A program made the position numbers and the translations under genes. The notes below the pieces were generated by a model. The model was not told the DNA's origin. It made no database searches and saw only the letters and a program-made list of their open reading frames with translations. Source: Polynucleobacter sp. IMCC 30228 (lineage in GTDB: Bacteria; Pseudomonadota; Gammaproteobacteria; Burkholderiales; Burkholderiaceae). Taken from it: a DNA stretch of 64,000 nucleotides. The stretch covers positions 62,001 to 126,000 of the forward strand of contig NZ_JAJVCS010000001.1 of assembly GCF_021395205.1 (NCBI RefSeq). Reading direction: 5' to 3'. Numbering within the stretch: the first letter of the stretch is position 1; every line of letters begins with the position of its first letter. Shown here in pieces: positions 8,922 through 21,516 of this stretch.

Positions 8922-10217
8922 TTAACTACGAATTTCGCCATGACCTAGCACCACATACTTGAGTGATGTGAGGCCATCAAGCCCAACTGGACCGCGGGCA
9001 TGGAGTTTGTCATTGGAAATACCAATTTCTGCGCCGAGCCCATATTCAAAGCCATCGGCAAAGCGGGTGCTGGTGTTCACCATCACACTAGCACTATCGA
9101 CTTCGCGCAAGAATCGTTGTGCATGTGCCTCATTTTGCGTGAGAATGGCGTCAGTATGTTTGCTGCCATAGTGCTCAATATGCTCGATCGCTTCATCTAA
9201 ATTAGCTACGGTTTTAATCGATAAAATTGGGGCTAAATATTCGGTGTGCCAATCTTCCTCTTGCGCATCGACTAGATTATTAAAATTGGCGCCCTCGAGC
9301 GTTTGACGAGTTGCTGCATCGACCCGTAGCTCAACCCCTTTGGCTTGATAAATGCCACATAAGGTCGGTAAGACTTTAGGTGCGATAGCAGCATTAACCA
9401 ATAATGACTCCATCGCGTTACACGGCGCGTAGCGTTGGGTCTTCGCGTTATCGCAAACGCGCACGGCTAAATCAAGATCTGCATCAGCATCAATATAAAT
9501 GTGGCAAATCCCGTCGAGATGCTTAATCATCGGCACTCGTGCCTCGGCCATTAAGCGGGCAATTAAACGCTTGCCGCCACGCGGCACAATCACATCGATA
9601 TATTCATTCATGGTGATCATTTCACCGACTGCACTGCGATCAGTTGTGCTTACCACCTGCACTGCATCCTGCGGCAATTGGGCTGCACTTAAGCCCCTTT
9701 GGATTAAGCTGGCTAACAATGTATTCGATTCAATGGCTTCAGAACCGCCGCGTAAAATTACAGCATTACCGGTCTTTAAACATAATGCTGCCGCATCAAT
9801 CGTTACATTCGGACGTGATTCATAAATAATGCCAATTACGCCTAAAGGTACGCGCATTTGTCCCACTTCAATTCCTGATGCCTGTTTTTTGTAGGGCGTA
9901 ACACTGCCAATGGGATCATCTAGAGTAATGATTTTCTCGAGCCCCAAAGCCATCGTTTCAATCGATTTTTCACTCATGGTGAGGCGATCAATAAACGCAG
10001 CATCTTGGCCATTTTTTTGCGCTCTAGCAATGTCTAGTCGATTAGCAGTAAAAATCGCCGGAACTTCCTGACGAATGGCTTTGGCTATGTCGGCAAGGGC
10101 CTGATTTTTTTGCGCCGTACTGGCTCTGGCCATGATGCGGGCAGCAGCGCGGGCGCGCTGGCCAATGTCTTTCATCAGGGCTCGAATGGATTCTTGGGGT
10201 ATTACGCTGGCTTGCAC
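8922..10217 (-). CDS. proA: Glutamate-5-semialdehyde dehydrogenase (gamma-glutamyl phosphate reductase)
   Basis: 431 aa from a GTG at 10217, chosen because GAGG sits six bases upstream and the resulting N-terminus [18 protein letters not shown] fits the family; a TTG at 10250 is weaker. It reduces gamma-glutamyl phosphate to glutamate-5-semialdehyde in proline synthesis. [25 protein letters not shown], the [10 protein letters not shown] loop and the active-site Cys in [11 protein letters not shown] are visible. proB, the preceding enzyme, lies 41 kb away. It is 79 bp after holA, the widest gap in this run, so it may have its own promoter. Confidence 0.96.
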   Translation of the reverse strand: MQASVIPQESIRALMKDIGQRARAAARIMARASTAQKNQALADIAKAIRQEVPAIFTANRLDIARAQKNGQDAAFIDRLTMSEKSIETMALGLEKIITLDDPIGSVTPYKKQASGIEVGQMRVPLGVIGIIYESRPNVTIDAAALCLKTGNAVILRGGSEAIESNTLLASLIQRGLSAAQLPQDAVQVVSTTDRSAVGEMITMNEYIDVIVPRGGKRLIARLMAEARVPMIKHLDGICHIYIDADADLDLAVRVCDNAKTQRYAPCNAMESLLVNAAIAPKVLPTLCGIYQAKGVELRVDAATRQTLEGANFNNLVDAQEEDWHTEYLAPILSIKTVANLDEAIEHIEHYGSKHTDAILTQNEAHAQRFLREVDSASVMVNTSTRFADGFEYGLGAEIGISNDKLHARGPVGLDGLTSLKYVVLGHGEIRS

Positions 10218-10296
10218 TGTGTCCTCTAATTGACGGCAATTGAACTTCAATACCCTAATTATTCACTATCCGACTGGGAGAGCGGAAATTACCGCC

Positions 10297-11397
10297 TTAG
10301 CGGAGTAAATGACCCACTAGACGTAAGCCGTCCCAGGGGTCGGCGGGTAATTCAGCGGCCGCAAGGCCTTTTGCTTGACGATCGAGGCCAGCGGCAACCT
10401 GAATAGCGCGCCTTAGCGCCTTAGCGCCAATGCGACGCAATGCTGCGGGGTAAAGCTTTTCACGGGCGCCCCAAATACGATAAGTTTTCAGTAATTGTTG
10501 AACCGACTCACCTTTGTCAGTAGCTACCTTTAACTTCGCTAACAAACGCAATTCTTCGGTCACACTCCATAAAATCAATGGCAAAGGCTCGCCTTCGCCC
10601 TTTAGCCCATCTAGCATGCGATTCAAGCGGGCCAAATCACCTGCCAACATTGCTGCTGTTAATTCGAAAATATCATAACGCGCTACCTTCAAAATTGCGG
10701 CCCGAATCTCTGCCTCACTTAACTGACCTTCTGGATAAAGCAAACCCAACTTCTGAATTTCTTGATGCGCGGCGATTAAATTCCCTTCCACCTGATCCAC
10801 CATAAACTCTAAAGCGCGTTGCCCAGCTGGACCAGCCTCGACCGCTTGACCTTGTTTTTTTAAGCGGGCTGCAATCCAATGCGGTAAATAGGAGCGCTCC
10901 AGCGAATCGACTTGCACAACCATACCTGCAGCATCGAGGGCGCTAAACCAAGAGGAGGTTTTAGTTTTTGCATCAATCCGCGGCAAAACAATACACACTA
11001 CTGTTTCCGGTAGTTCTGGATTCGTTTGTTGCGCCACTATTTGGGCAGCAAATTGTTTTAAGGCTTCAGCGCCATCGCGCCCAGGTTTGCCGCTAGGAAT
11101 GCGCAACTCCAACCAGCGTTTATCTCCAAACAAAGACATCGTCTGTCCAACGCTTAGTAATTGACTCCAATCGAAATACCGTTCGTGCATCAATATCTCA
11201 CGCTCGGTATAGCCGATTTTTTTTACTGTCGCGCGTAATTGATCCATCGCCTCCATGAGTAAAAGAGGTTCATCTCCTGATAACACATACAAACCCTGCA
11301 CCTGCGCTTTGCTTCCTGCCCCTGACTTTGCCGCTGTTGCCGCTGTTGCCGCTGCTAAGCCGCTCATGTGCGCTTGCAAGGCATCAATTTTTATCAT
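10297..11397 (-). CDS. holA: DNA polymerase III delta subunit (clamp loader)
   Basis: 366 aa AAA+ clamp-loader subunit that opens the beta clamp. Family markers are YVLSGDEPLLLMEA near residues 37-50, the WLELRIPSGKPG region, LPRIDAKTK, the LEFMVDQVEGNLIAA helix, KVARYDIFELTAAMLAG, and the C-terminal ALRRIGAKALRRAI collar helices. An Ala/Thr/Gly-rich insert near residues 15-30 is unusual and low in complexity. It follows lptE by 14 bp, the usual lptE-holA pairing. Confidence 0.94.
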   Translation of the reverse strand: MIKIDALQAHMSGLAAATAATAAKSGAGSKAQVQGLYVLSGDEPLLLMEAMDQLRATVKKIGYTEREILMHERYFDWSQLLSVGQTMSLFGDKRWLELRIPSGKPGRDGAEALKQFAAQIVAQQTNPELPETVVCIVLPRIDAKTKTSSWFSALDAAGMVVQVDSLERSYLPHWIAARLKKQGQAVEAGPAGQRALEFMVDQVEGNLIAAHQEIQKLGLLYPEGQLSEAEIRAAILKVARYDIFELTAAMLAGDLARLNRMLDGLKGEGEPLPLILWSVTEELRLLAKLKVATDKGESVQQLLKTYRIWGAREKLYPAALRRIGAKALRRAIQVAAGLDRQAKGLAAAELPADPWDGLRLVGHLLR

Positions 11398-11411
11398 CGC
11401 CTACAGTTACT

Positions 11412-12026
11412 TTAGGGTTTAGTTGGTGAGGCGGGAGGAGCAGCCATATTGGGTGTCACAGATGAGGCTGGAGGTACAACCGGTGCAACTGCTGGAGCTT
11501 GCAACATCCGTGCTGAAGCCGCCACACGACGGAGCATTTGCAAGGCCAGATCACGACGCATCAACTGTAAAAACTGTTGTTGTTGGAAATCGGCCGATAA
11601 CACTGTGGAGACCGTAAAGTCCATATCGCGAGTTACATAAATTTCAGCTTCGGGAACAATTTCTACGCCAGTGGTATCGAAGGCCCTAAATATCACTCGC
11701 GTTGTCAGCCGATAAGCGGTAATTTGCCCGGTGGCGTTATAAGTCAAGATATCGCGCGAATTCAGCTCACTTACAACTTCTAAAATTAAATCAGCTTCGC
11801 GAGCGTTATTAACAATTCTGGCATTACTACCAGTGGTAATTGCAGTTTCTAAATCGGCTCGCAAACCAATCGATACTGGTCCACTGATGTATATCGCTTT
11901 GAAAGGTAAATTAACCGCCCCGCGCATCTGAAAACCGCACGCGCCTAAGCCCATTAAAGTGATGCCGGTAACTGCACACAATCCAATGAGATAATTTAAT
12001 GCTTGGCGGCGCGCCAACAGAGTCAT
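11412..12026 (-). CDS. lptE: LPS-assembly lipoprotein LptE
   Basis: 204 aa outer-membrane lipoprotein that plugs LptD for LPS export. A signal peptide ends in the lipobox GLGACGF (Cys near residue 30), followed by QMRGAVNLPFKAIYI, which is typical of LptE. A YNATGQITAYRLTTRVIF strand and a RRDLALQMLRRVAA helix follow. The last 35 residues are Pro/Ala/Val-rich, a low-complexity tail. It lies 29 bp after leuS and 14 bp before holA, the conserved leuS-lptE-holA order. Confidence 0.93.
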   Translation of the reverse strand: MTLLARRQALNYLIGLCAVTGITLMGLGACGFQMRGAVNLPFKAIYISGPVSIGLRADLETAITTGSNARIVNNAREADLILEVVSELNSRDILTYNATGQITAYRLTTRVIFRAFDTTGVEIVPEAEIYVTRDMDFTVSTVLSADFQQQQFLQLMRRDLALQMLRRVAASARMLQAPAVAPVVPPASSVTPNMAAPPASPTKP

Positions 12027-12055
12027 GGTCTTTATCCTAATTTAAATGTTCATCG

Positions 12056-15597
<3,542 letters not shown>

Positions 15598-15601
15598 AAG
15601 C

Positions 15602-16408
15602 TTATTTTGCTTGAATATTGCTTGGAGGAGCAGTTGGATCGGGCATATCACCAGAACGGATATTGGTGACGACGGGCGCATCGGGAAGTGATGTTATCGG
15701 CACAACCCCAGAAGACTGGGCTGCCTTAGTTGCTTCGGCTGCCTTGGCAGCATTTTCTATAGCGATGGCTTGGCTTAACTCTTTCTCAAGAGGGCCGGCC
15801 GACTGCGGTGTTCTAAAGGGGGTCAAGGTACCCTCATTACCGGTAATGGGTCCACCTTGAGGGAGGCCTTGCACCAGCAGCTCTGGCTCTGCTACCGGCG
15901 CTGGACCTTTATTTGTGCCGGTTAAGTATTGCCAAAAAGTGCGCTTGCGTTTGGCATAGTTGTCGATTTCGGCAACCAACTCAGTTTCGGTTGGCAAAGC
16001 GTTACCTTCAAATTTAATAACTTTATTATCGGCAAAAATAATCGTCACTAGACGTTCCTGGCTAATTTTTTGACCTTCACGTTTAAATTCAAAGACGTAA
16101 TCCCAGCGATTAGCATGAAAATAATCGGCCAATAAAGACGTACCCATAATTTGTTGTACTTGTTCGCGAGTTAAACCCAGCTGCAGTTTGGCGTACTGCT
16201 CACTAGAAATAAAATTGCCCTGCACCACGTCGGGCACATAAGGCCTAAAAATGCGATTAACCCAGTCGCGCTGAACATTTTCTACGCTTGGAATACAGCC
16301 GCTGAGGACGAAAACACTAGCCAAAGAACCCACTATGAGGGGACTAAGGAAAATCCTTAAAGCGCGAAGAAAACAGAAAAAACACATTTGCGTGGCAAGC
16401 CGTATCAT
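15602..16408 (-). CDS. bamE: Outer-membrane assembly factor BamE with long C-terminal tail
   Basis: 268 aa lipoprotein of the BAM complex. A signal peptide ends LSGCIP (Cys near residue 38). The SmpA/OmlA domain follows: [40 protein letters not shown] and FEFKREG. Core BamE is about 110 aa; here residues ~150-268 form an extra Pro/Ala/Gly-rich tail. The exact start is uncertain (a Met at 16387 is possible). It is divergent from fur with only 29 bp between start codons. Confidence 0.92.
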   Translation of the reverse strand: MIRLATQMCFFCFLRALRIFLSPLIVGSLASVFVLSGCIPSVENVQRDWVNRIFRPYVPDVVQGNFISSEQYAKLQLGLTREQVQQIMGTSLLADYFHANRWDYVFEFKREGQKISQERLVTIIFADNKVIKFEGNALPTETELVAEIDNYAKRKRTFWQYLTGTNKGPAPVAEPELLVQGLPQGGPITGNEGTLTPFRTPQSAGPLEKELSQAIAIENAAKAAEATKAAQSSGVVPITSLPDAPVVTNIRSGDMPDPTAPPSNIQAK

Positions 16409-16437
16409 TAAGTGTTTGATTTTAGCGCTTGCTTGAT

Positions 16438-16887
16438 ATGAACCACTCGACCACCCCTTCTAACCTCCGTGAAATTGGCCTGAAAGCCACTGGGCCAAGG
16501 ATGAAGATTTTGCACTTTTTCCACCAAAATCCAGCCTCCCACTTCAGTGCCGAAGAGGTATTTATGGCCCTGACCCAAGAAGACCAAGAAATTGGCTTAG
16601 CTACCGTCTACCGGGTCTTAACCCAATTTGAACAAGCTGGCCTCTTATTACGTAGCCATTTTGAATCGAGCAAAGGCGATAGCCGAGCCATTTATGAATT
16701 AAACGAGGGTAACCATCACGACCATTTAGTGTGTCTTGACTGTGGTCATGTCGAAGAATTTGTTGATGAAGCAATTGAGCGCCGCCAAAAAGATATTGCT
16801 AAAAATCTTGGCTTTAAATTGCAGGAGCACAGCTTAGCGATGTATGGGCATTGCCAAAAAAAGAACTGTCGCAATAAATTAAAATAG
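16438..16887 (+). CDS. fur: Ferric uptake regulator
   Basis: 149 aa Fe2+-dependent repressor. The winged helix covers LREIGLKATGPRMKILHFF and ATVYRVLTQFEQAGLL. The metal region contains NHHDHLVCLDCGHVEEF and the C-terminal CX4C-like pair GHCQKKNC. I chose the ATG at 16438; a GTG/TTG-type extension three codons upstream adds nothing conserved. The fur/bamE divergence is widespread in beta- and gammaproteobacteria. It faces gap convergently over 38 bp. Confidence 0.96.
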   Translation: MNHSTTPSNLREIGLKATGPRMKILHFFHQNPASHFSAEEVFMALTQEDQEIGLATVYRVLTQFEQAGLLLRSHFESSKGDSRAIYELNEGNHHDHLVCLDCGHVEEFVDEAIERRQKDIAKNLGFKLQEHSLAMYGHCQKKNCRNKLK

Positions 16888-16925
16888 ACGTCGCCCCGAT
16901 GCTGCAAGCTTGAATTGCTCTAATG

Positions 16926-17942
16926 CTAGTGAGCAGCCATGAGCGCTTCCGCGGCATTTAGCATTTGGGTTGAGTAACCCCACTCATTGTCGTACCAAGC
17001 CAAGACCTTCACTAATTTACCGTCCGCCGATACGCGAGTTTGAGTAGAGTCATAAATACTGGGGCGCGGATCATGATTAAAGTCGATGGAGACTAAAGGC
17101 AGCGTATTAAAACCTAAAATGCCTTTTAATTCGTTTTCACTCGCAGCTTGCAAAATCGCATTGACTTCAGCTACCGTGGTTGCGCGCTTGGGCACAAAGG
17201 TGAGATCGACGACTGAAACATTAATGGTTGGGACCCGCATAGCAAACCCATCAAAGCGCCCTACCAATTCAGGTAAAACTAAGCCAATGGCTTTTGCGGC
17301 ACCGGTTTTGGTAGGAATCATGCTGCTCACTGCAGAGCGAGCACGGCGCATATCCTTGTGATACACATCGGTTAACACTTGATCGTTGGTAAATGCATGA
17401 ATCGTCGTCATCAAGCCCGATTCAATACCAATTTTTTCAAGCAAAGGCTTTACTAATGGCGCCAAGCAATTGGTTGTGCAACTCGCATTTGAGACCACGA
17501 TATCAGTTGGTTTTAAGACCGCTTGATTGACACCATACACAATCGTCGCATCCACATCTTTTTCACCGGGCGCTGAGATTAAAACCTTCTTGGCGCCTTG
17601 CTGTATATGCACTAGCGCTTTCTCTTTGGAGGTAAATTTACCGGAGCACTCGAGAACTAAATCGACGCCTAATTCTCCCCAAGGGGTTTCGAGCGGATTG
17701 CGAGTCGAAAACATCTTGATACGATCACCATTGACGATCATGTCATTGCCATCAATATCAACCTGCAGAGGAAAACGGCCGTGGGCCGAATCATATTGGG
17801 TTAAGTGGGCATTGACATCTAGACTGCCCATAGCATTAATTGCCACAATTTGGATGTCGCGTCTGGGTTGCTCTTCGTACAACGCGCGCAAGACCATTCT
17901 ACCAATGCGCCCATAGCCATTAATTGCAATTCGAATTGTCAT
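16926..17942 (-). CDS. gap: Type I glyceraldehyde-3-phosphate dehydrogenase
   Basis: 338 aa. N-terminal [17 protein letters not shown], catalytic Cys155 in [13 protein letters not shown], the S-loop region and the C-terminal [14 protein letters not shown] are all typical. After the second beta strand the sequence reads AINAMGSLD, where NAD-specific enzymes usually carry an acidic residue, so cofactor preference may differ (inference). It follows tkt by 22 bp on the same strand, forming a transketolase-GAPDH pair for the lower Calvin/pentose-phosphate and glycolytic route. Confidence 0.95.
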   Translation of the reverse strand: MTIRIAINGYGRIGRMVLRALYEEQPRRDIQIVAINAMGSLDVNAHLTQYDSAHGRFPLQVDIDGNDMIVNGDRIKMFSTRNPLETPWGELGVDLVLECSGKFTSKEKALVHIQQGAKKVLISAPGEKDVDATIVYGVNQAVLKPTDIVVSNASCTTNCLAPLVKPLLEKIGIESGLMTTIHAFTNDQVLTDVYHKDMRRARSAVSSMIPTKTGAAKAIGLVLPELVGRFDGFAMRVPTINVSVVDLTFVPKRATTVAEVNAILQAASENELKGILGFNTLPLVSIDFNHDPRPSIYDSTQTRVSADGKLVKVLAWYDNEWGYSTQMLNAAEALMAAH

Positions 17943-17964
17943 GCTAGTTCCTTATTCTCTTTAC

Positions 17965-19974
17965 CTAATCGTGCTTGGCAATACATTGCTGCACTGTTTT
18001 ACTAATTTGTTCTACTGTCAAGCCAAAATAAGCATACAACTCGGGGGCTGGCGCCGATTCACCGAAGGTATCAACACCATGTACCGCAGCACAACCATAC
18101 TTCCACCAAAAATCAGTTACTCCAGCTTCAATAGCAATGCGGGGTACTTGAGGTGGTAACACTTGCGACTTATACGTGGTACTTTGTTGATCAAAGAGCT
18201 TGGTGCATGGCATCGATACCACCCGAATTGAGCGGCCTTGCTGAGTAAGCGCAGCAGCAGTTTGTAAAGCTAGACCAACTTCTGAGCCTGTAGCCATAAT
18301 GACTGCATCGAGTTTGCCCTTGCCATCTTGTAATACGTAAGCGCCACGTTGAATCTGGGCAATTTGCTGCGCACTACGAGGTACAAAGGGGCAATTTTGC
18401 CGGCTGAAAATTAATGCGCTCGGACCATTTTGGCGCTCGAGGGCTGTGCCCCAAGCAACTGCACTTTCGGTCGTGTCACATGGGCGCCAGACCATTAAAT
18501 TCGGTATTAAACGTAAGCTGGCAACTTGCTCGATCGCTTGATGCGTTGGCCCATCTTCACCCAAGCCAATCGAGTCGTGTGTAAACACAAATAAGACCCG
18601 AATTTTCATGAGTGCTGCCATGCGAATAGCATTGCGACTGTAATCGGAAAAAGTTAAAAATGTCCCACCAAAAGGAATATAGCCGCCATGCAATGCCATC
18701 CCATTCATGATGGCGCTCATGCCAAATTCGCGAACCCCATAATTAATATGGTTGCCCCACTGATTGGCGCGAACGGGTTTACAAGCATTCCAATTGGTTA
18801 AATTAGAACCCGTTAAATCGGCTGAACCCCCTATTAGCTCTGGAACAGCGGGGGCTAAGGCGGTGATGGCATTTTGACTTGCTTTGCGCGTCGCAATTGT
18901 TTCCGCCTTGCTTTGACAGAGGGCAAGATAATCACTTAAAGTTTTAGCGAAGTTATTGGCTAGCTTGCCTTGCATGCGGCGTTGCAATTCTGCTGCTAAC
19001 TCGGGGTAGGCTTGGCGATACGCGGCAAATTGTTTTTCCCAACTGGCTTGTGCAGCTTTACCGCGCGCTTGAAAATTCCACGCAGCTAATAAATCTTGCG
19101 GGATCTCAAATGGGGCATGTGGCCATTCCAGCGCTACGCGCGTGGCGGCGATTTCCTCTGCACCCAATGGCGAACCATGCACTTTATCGCTACCAGCCAT
19201 ATTCGGTGAACCATAACCGATGGCGGTTTTACAGCAAATTAGTGTTGGCTTATCACTCTGTTTAGCCTGCTCTAAAGCGCGCGAGACGGCGGCGGCATGA
19301 TGGCCATCGACATTACGCAGGACATTCCAACCGTAGGCTTCAAAACGTTGTGGCGTATCTTCACTAAACCAAGGACCTACTTTGCCATCGATGGAAATGC
19401 CATTGTCATCCCACAGCGCAATTAACTTACTCAGTTTTAAGGTACCAGCTAAGGCACAAGATTCATGGCTGATACCTTCCATTAAACAACCGTCACCTAA
19501 AAATGCATAGGTGTAATGATCAATGATGTCAAACCTCGGGCGATTAAATTCTTCGGCTAATAATTTTTCAGCTAAGGCCATACCTACCGCATTAGAAATT
19601 CCTTGGCCTAATGGCCCTGTCGTAGTCTCAACCCCTACGGTAATACCGAACTCGGGATGGCCTGGAGTTTTACTATGCAACTGCCGAAAGTTTTTTAATT
19701 CGCTAATGGGTAAGTCATAGCCAGAAAGATACAACAAGGAATACAGCAACATCGAGCCATGACCATTTGACAGTACAAAGCGGTCGCGATTGAGCCACTG
19801 TGGATCGCTCGGGTTGTGTTTTAAATGTTGATCCCAGAGTGCTACAGCAATATCGGCCATCCCCATAGGCATTCCAGGATGACCCGAGTTGGCTTGTTGG
19901 ACTGCATCCATTGCTAAATGCCGAATGGCATTCGCCATGCGGATTTGTAATATTGCATTTGGGGGAGTTGGCAT
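17965..19974 (-). CDS. tkt: Transketolase
   Basis: 669 aa ThDP enzyme of the non-oxidative pentose phosphate pathway. The ThDP motif [12 protein letters not shown] begins near residue 157 and runs on to DDN. Other markers are GHPGMPMG, the TTTGPLGQG segment, [22 protein letters not shown] and EDG. Full family length. Transcribed from a short 31 bp spacer shared with the divergent rsmE. Confidence 0.96.
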   Translation of the reverse strand: MPTPPNAILQIRMANAIRHLAMDAVQQANSGHPGMPMGMADIAVALWDQHLKHNPSDPQWLNRDRFVLSNGHGSMLLYSLLYLSGYDLPISELKNFRQLHSKTPGHPEFGITVGVETTTGPLGQGISNAVGMALAEKLLAEEFNRPRFDIIDHYTYAFLGDGCLMEGISHESCALAGTLKLSKLIALWDDNGISIDGKVGPWFSEDTPQRFEAYGWNVLRNVDGHHAAAVSRALEQAKQSDKPTLICCKTAIGYGSPNMAGSDKVHGSPLGAEEIAATRVALEWPHAPFEIPQDLLAAWNFQARGKAAQASWEKQFAAYRQAYPELAAELQRRMQGKLANNFAKTLSDYLALCQSKAETIATRKASQNAITALAPAVPELIGGSADLTGSNLTNWNACKPVRANQWGNHINYGVREFGMSAIMNGMALHGGYIPFGGTFLTFSDYSRNAIRMAALMKIRVLFVFTHDSIGLGEDGPTHQAIEQVASLRLIPNLMVWRPCDTTESAVAWGTALERQNGPSALIFSRQNCPFVPRSAQQIAQIQRGAYVLQDGKGKLDAVIMATGSEVGLALQTAAALTQQGRSIRVVSMPCTKLFDQQSTTYKSQVLPPQVPRIAIEAGVTDFWWKYGCAAVHGVDTFGESAPAPELYAYFGLTVEQISKTVQQCIAKHD

Positions 19975-20005
19975 CGTAAGTATGGATTTCGCTATATATT
20001 AGGTA

Positions 20006-20743
20006 ATGCCTCAATTTTATCTTCCCCCGCCTTGGACTCCCGAAAAACCGCTGAACTTATCCACTGAATTAGTGCACCACCTGCGGGTGCGGCGCATTCA
20101 AACCGGTGAAACTATCCCCATTTTTGATGGTGCAGGCATGGTGGCCAAAGCCACTATTCTTGAATTAGGAAATAAATCAGGCTTGGCTTCCCTGAGCGCT
20201 ATTCGCTTAGATCGGCAGCGCGAAGCCCCTTATGCCATTACGCTGGCGCAAGCCTTAGCAGGGGGCGACAAAATGGATTGGATTGTGGAAAAAGCGGTTG
20301 AGACTGGTGTGCAATCGATCGTGCCCTTGCAATGTGAGCGCTCGCTATTAAAGTTGCTGCGGCCAAGCGATGCAGAACGGGCGGAAAAACGGCGTCTGCA
20401 TTGGGCAGGCATTGTGCAAGCCGCTTGTGAGCAATGCGACCGTACCGTCTTGCCCACCCTAGAGCCCATTCAGAGTTTTGAGTCCTTCTTGACAACCAAG
20501 CCAGCGCCCGTTTTAAAACTATTACTCAGCCCCGATGCTAAAGTGCATTTGGCCGATGTTTTGGCTGCTACCCCACCGCAAAATTGTATTTTGATGATTG
20601 GACCTGAGGGTGGTCACTCGCCAGCTGAAGAAACACTAGCCATAGCTGCAGGCTACCAATTGCTGTCTTTAGGAGAGCGAATTTTGCGCACAGAAACTGC
20701 TGGAATTGTGGCGATTACAACCGTACATGCAATCTGGCGCTAA
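20006..20743 (+). CDS. rsmE: 16S rRNA m3U1498 methyltransferase
   Basis: 245 aa SPOUT-class methyltransferase. N-terminal PUA-like domain with LVHHLRVRRIQTGE, then QALAGGDKMDWIVEKAVETG and the knot motif IGPEGGHSPAEE, LSLGERILRTETA. Length and motif order match RsmE. The ATG at 20006 is the first reasonable start. It is convergent with the barstar-like gene, 13 bp apart. Confidence 0.95.
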   Translation: MPQFYLPPPWTPEKPLNLSTELVHHLRVRRIQTGETIPIFDGAGMVAKATILELGNKSGLASLSAIRLDRQREAPYAITLAQALAGGDKMDWIVEKAVETGVQSIVPLQCERSLLKLLRPSDAERAEKRRLHWAGIVQAACEQCDRTVLPTLEPIQSFESFLTTKPAPVLKLLLSPDAKVHLADVLAATPPQNCILMIGPEGGHSPAEETLAIAAGYQLLSLGERILRTETAGIVAITTVHAIWR

Positions 20744-20756
20744 TGACCTCAGCAGC

Positions 20757-21377
20757 TTAGGCGAAAGAATAAAATACGCGATAAGGCACGCGACGCTCCG
20801 ACCAAAAATCAACTGCGTCACGGAAAACATCGAGTAAGGTTTCGCGCGCCTCTTTGTCGAACTTTTGTGTGCAAGGCAAGCCTTCGAGCACCACCACAAA
20901 GCCTGGCTGTGGACCCGCTTTATCGACCAAAGTAGTTAAAGCATCTAACAATGGGTCAAAATTCTTCGCCTGCTGTTTAGTAAACATATAGGCATTGGCA
21001 ATCGACTCCAGCACTTCGCCTTTGGTCATCGCTTGCGCACAATTGGTATACACAAAGTGTTGCCCAAGCTCACTAGCAGCCTCCATGAGGTCGTTAGTCC
21101 GAAAAGCTCGGATCGATTGCACAATATTGGGACGCACACTACGTAGCATGGCAGGAGGTCCTGCGTCCCGAATGGCTAAAGCTGCACGCCAAGAAGCTGT
21201 CACTTTTTTCCCCAAAACTTGATTTGCTGCAAAGGTTTGTAAATGAGATAAACCGCCCTGCGCATAAATGCTGGCGGCCGAAGATTCAATTTCAGTTCGG
21301 TCGCTGTTATCCCATTGTTCCGCACGGCTATGGTCTTCTAAGCTTGCTGAAGAGTTATTTTCAGGAAGTGTATTCAT
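20757..21377 (-). CDS. Barstar family protein
   Basis: 206 aa. The C-terminal ~90 residues match the barstar (ribonuclease inhibitor) family: FDPLLDALTTLVDKAGPQPG, a FVVVLEGL strand, LLDVFRDAVDFWSERRVPYR and a terminal FYSFA. The N-terminal ~110 residues, with QVLGKKVTASWRAALAIRDA, are not recognised as a domain. Barstar inhibits barnase-type RNases, but I see no barnase-like gene beside it, so the target is unknown. It stands between rsmE and maeB and appears monocistronic. Confidence 0.75.
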   Translation of the reverse strand: MNTLPENNSSASLEDHSRAEQWDNSDRTEIESSAASIYAQGGLSHLQTFAANQVLGKKVTASWRAALAIRDAGPPAMLRSVRPNIVQSIRAFRTNDLMEAASELGQHFVYTNCAQAMTKGEVLESIANAYMFTKQQAKNFDPLLDALTTLVDKAGPQPGFVVVLEGLPCTQKFDKEARETLLDVFRDAVDFWSERRVPYRVFYSFA

Positions 21378-21516
21378 AATGACTATAAGATTACCCCGAA
21401 CCGGCGATCAAATCAAGCCTCAATATGGCAGTTTATAGCTAAGTATATGATTATATTAAATAAAATTATATGAGAGTGAAGGCTAACCTAATCCTAAAAG
21501 GGGTATTTTTGCGGCC
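21378..21516. other. AT-rich spacer between maeB and the barstar-like gene
   Basis: 139 bp, including a very AT-rich stretch around 21430-21475 (runs of TATATTAAAT type). It should hold the promoter of the barstar-like gene's upstream region and the 3' end of maeB. Both flanking genes read leftward, so the barstar promoter would lie here. No clear terminator stem was found. Confidence 0.3.

Noticed and set aside
15598..15681. N-terminal extension of DapB
   Set aside because: It lies within bamE, has no family similarity, and the ATG at 15597 gives the standard N-terminus.
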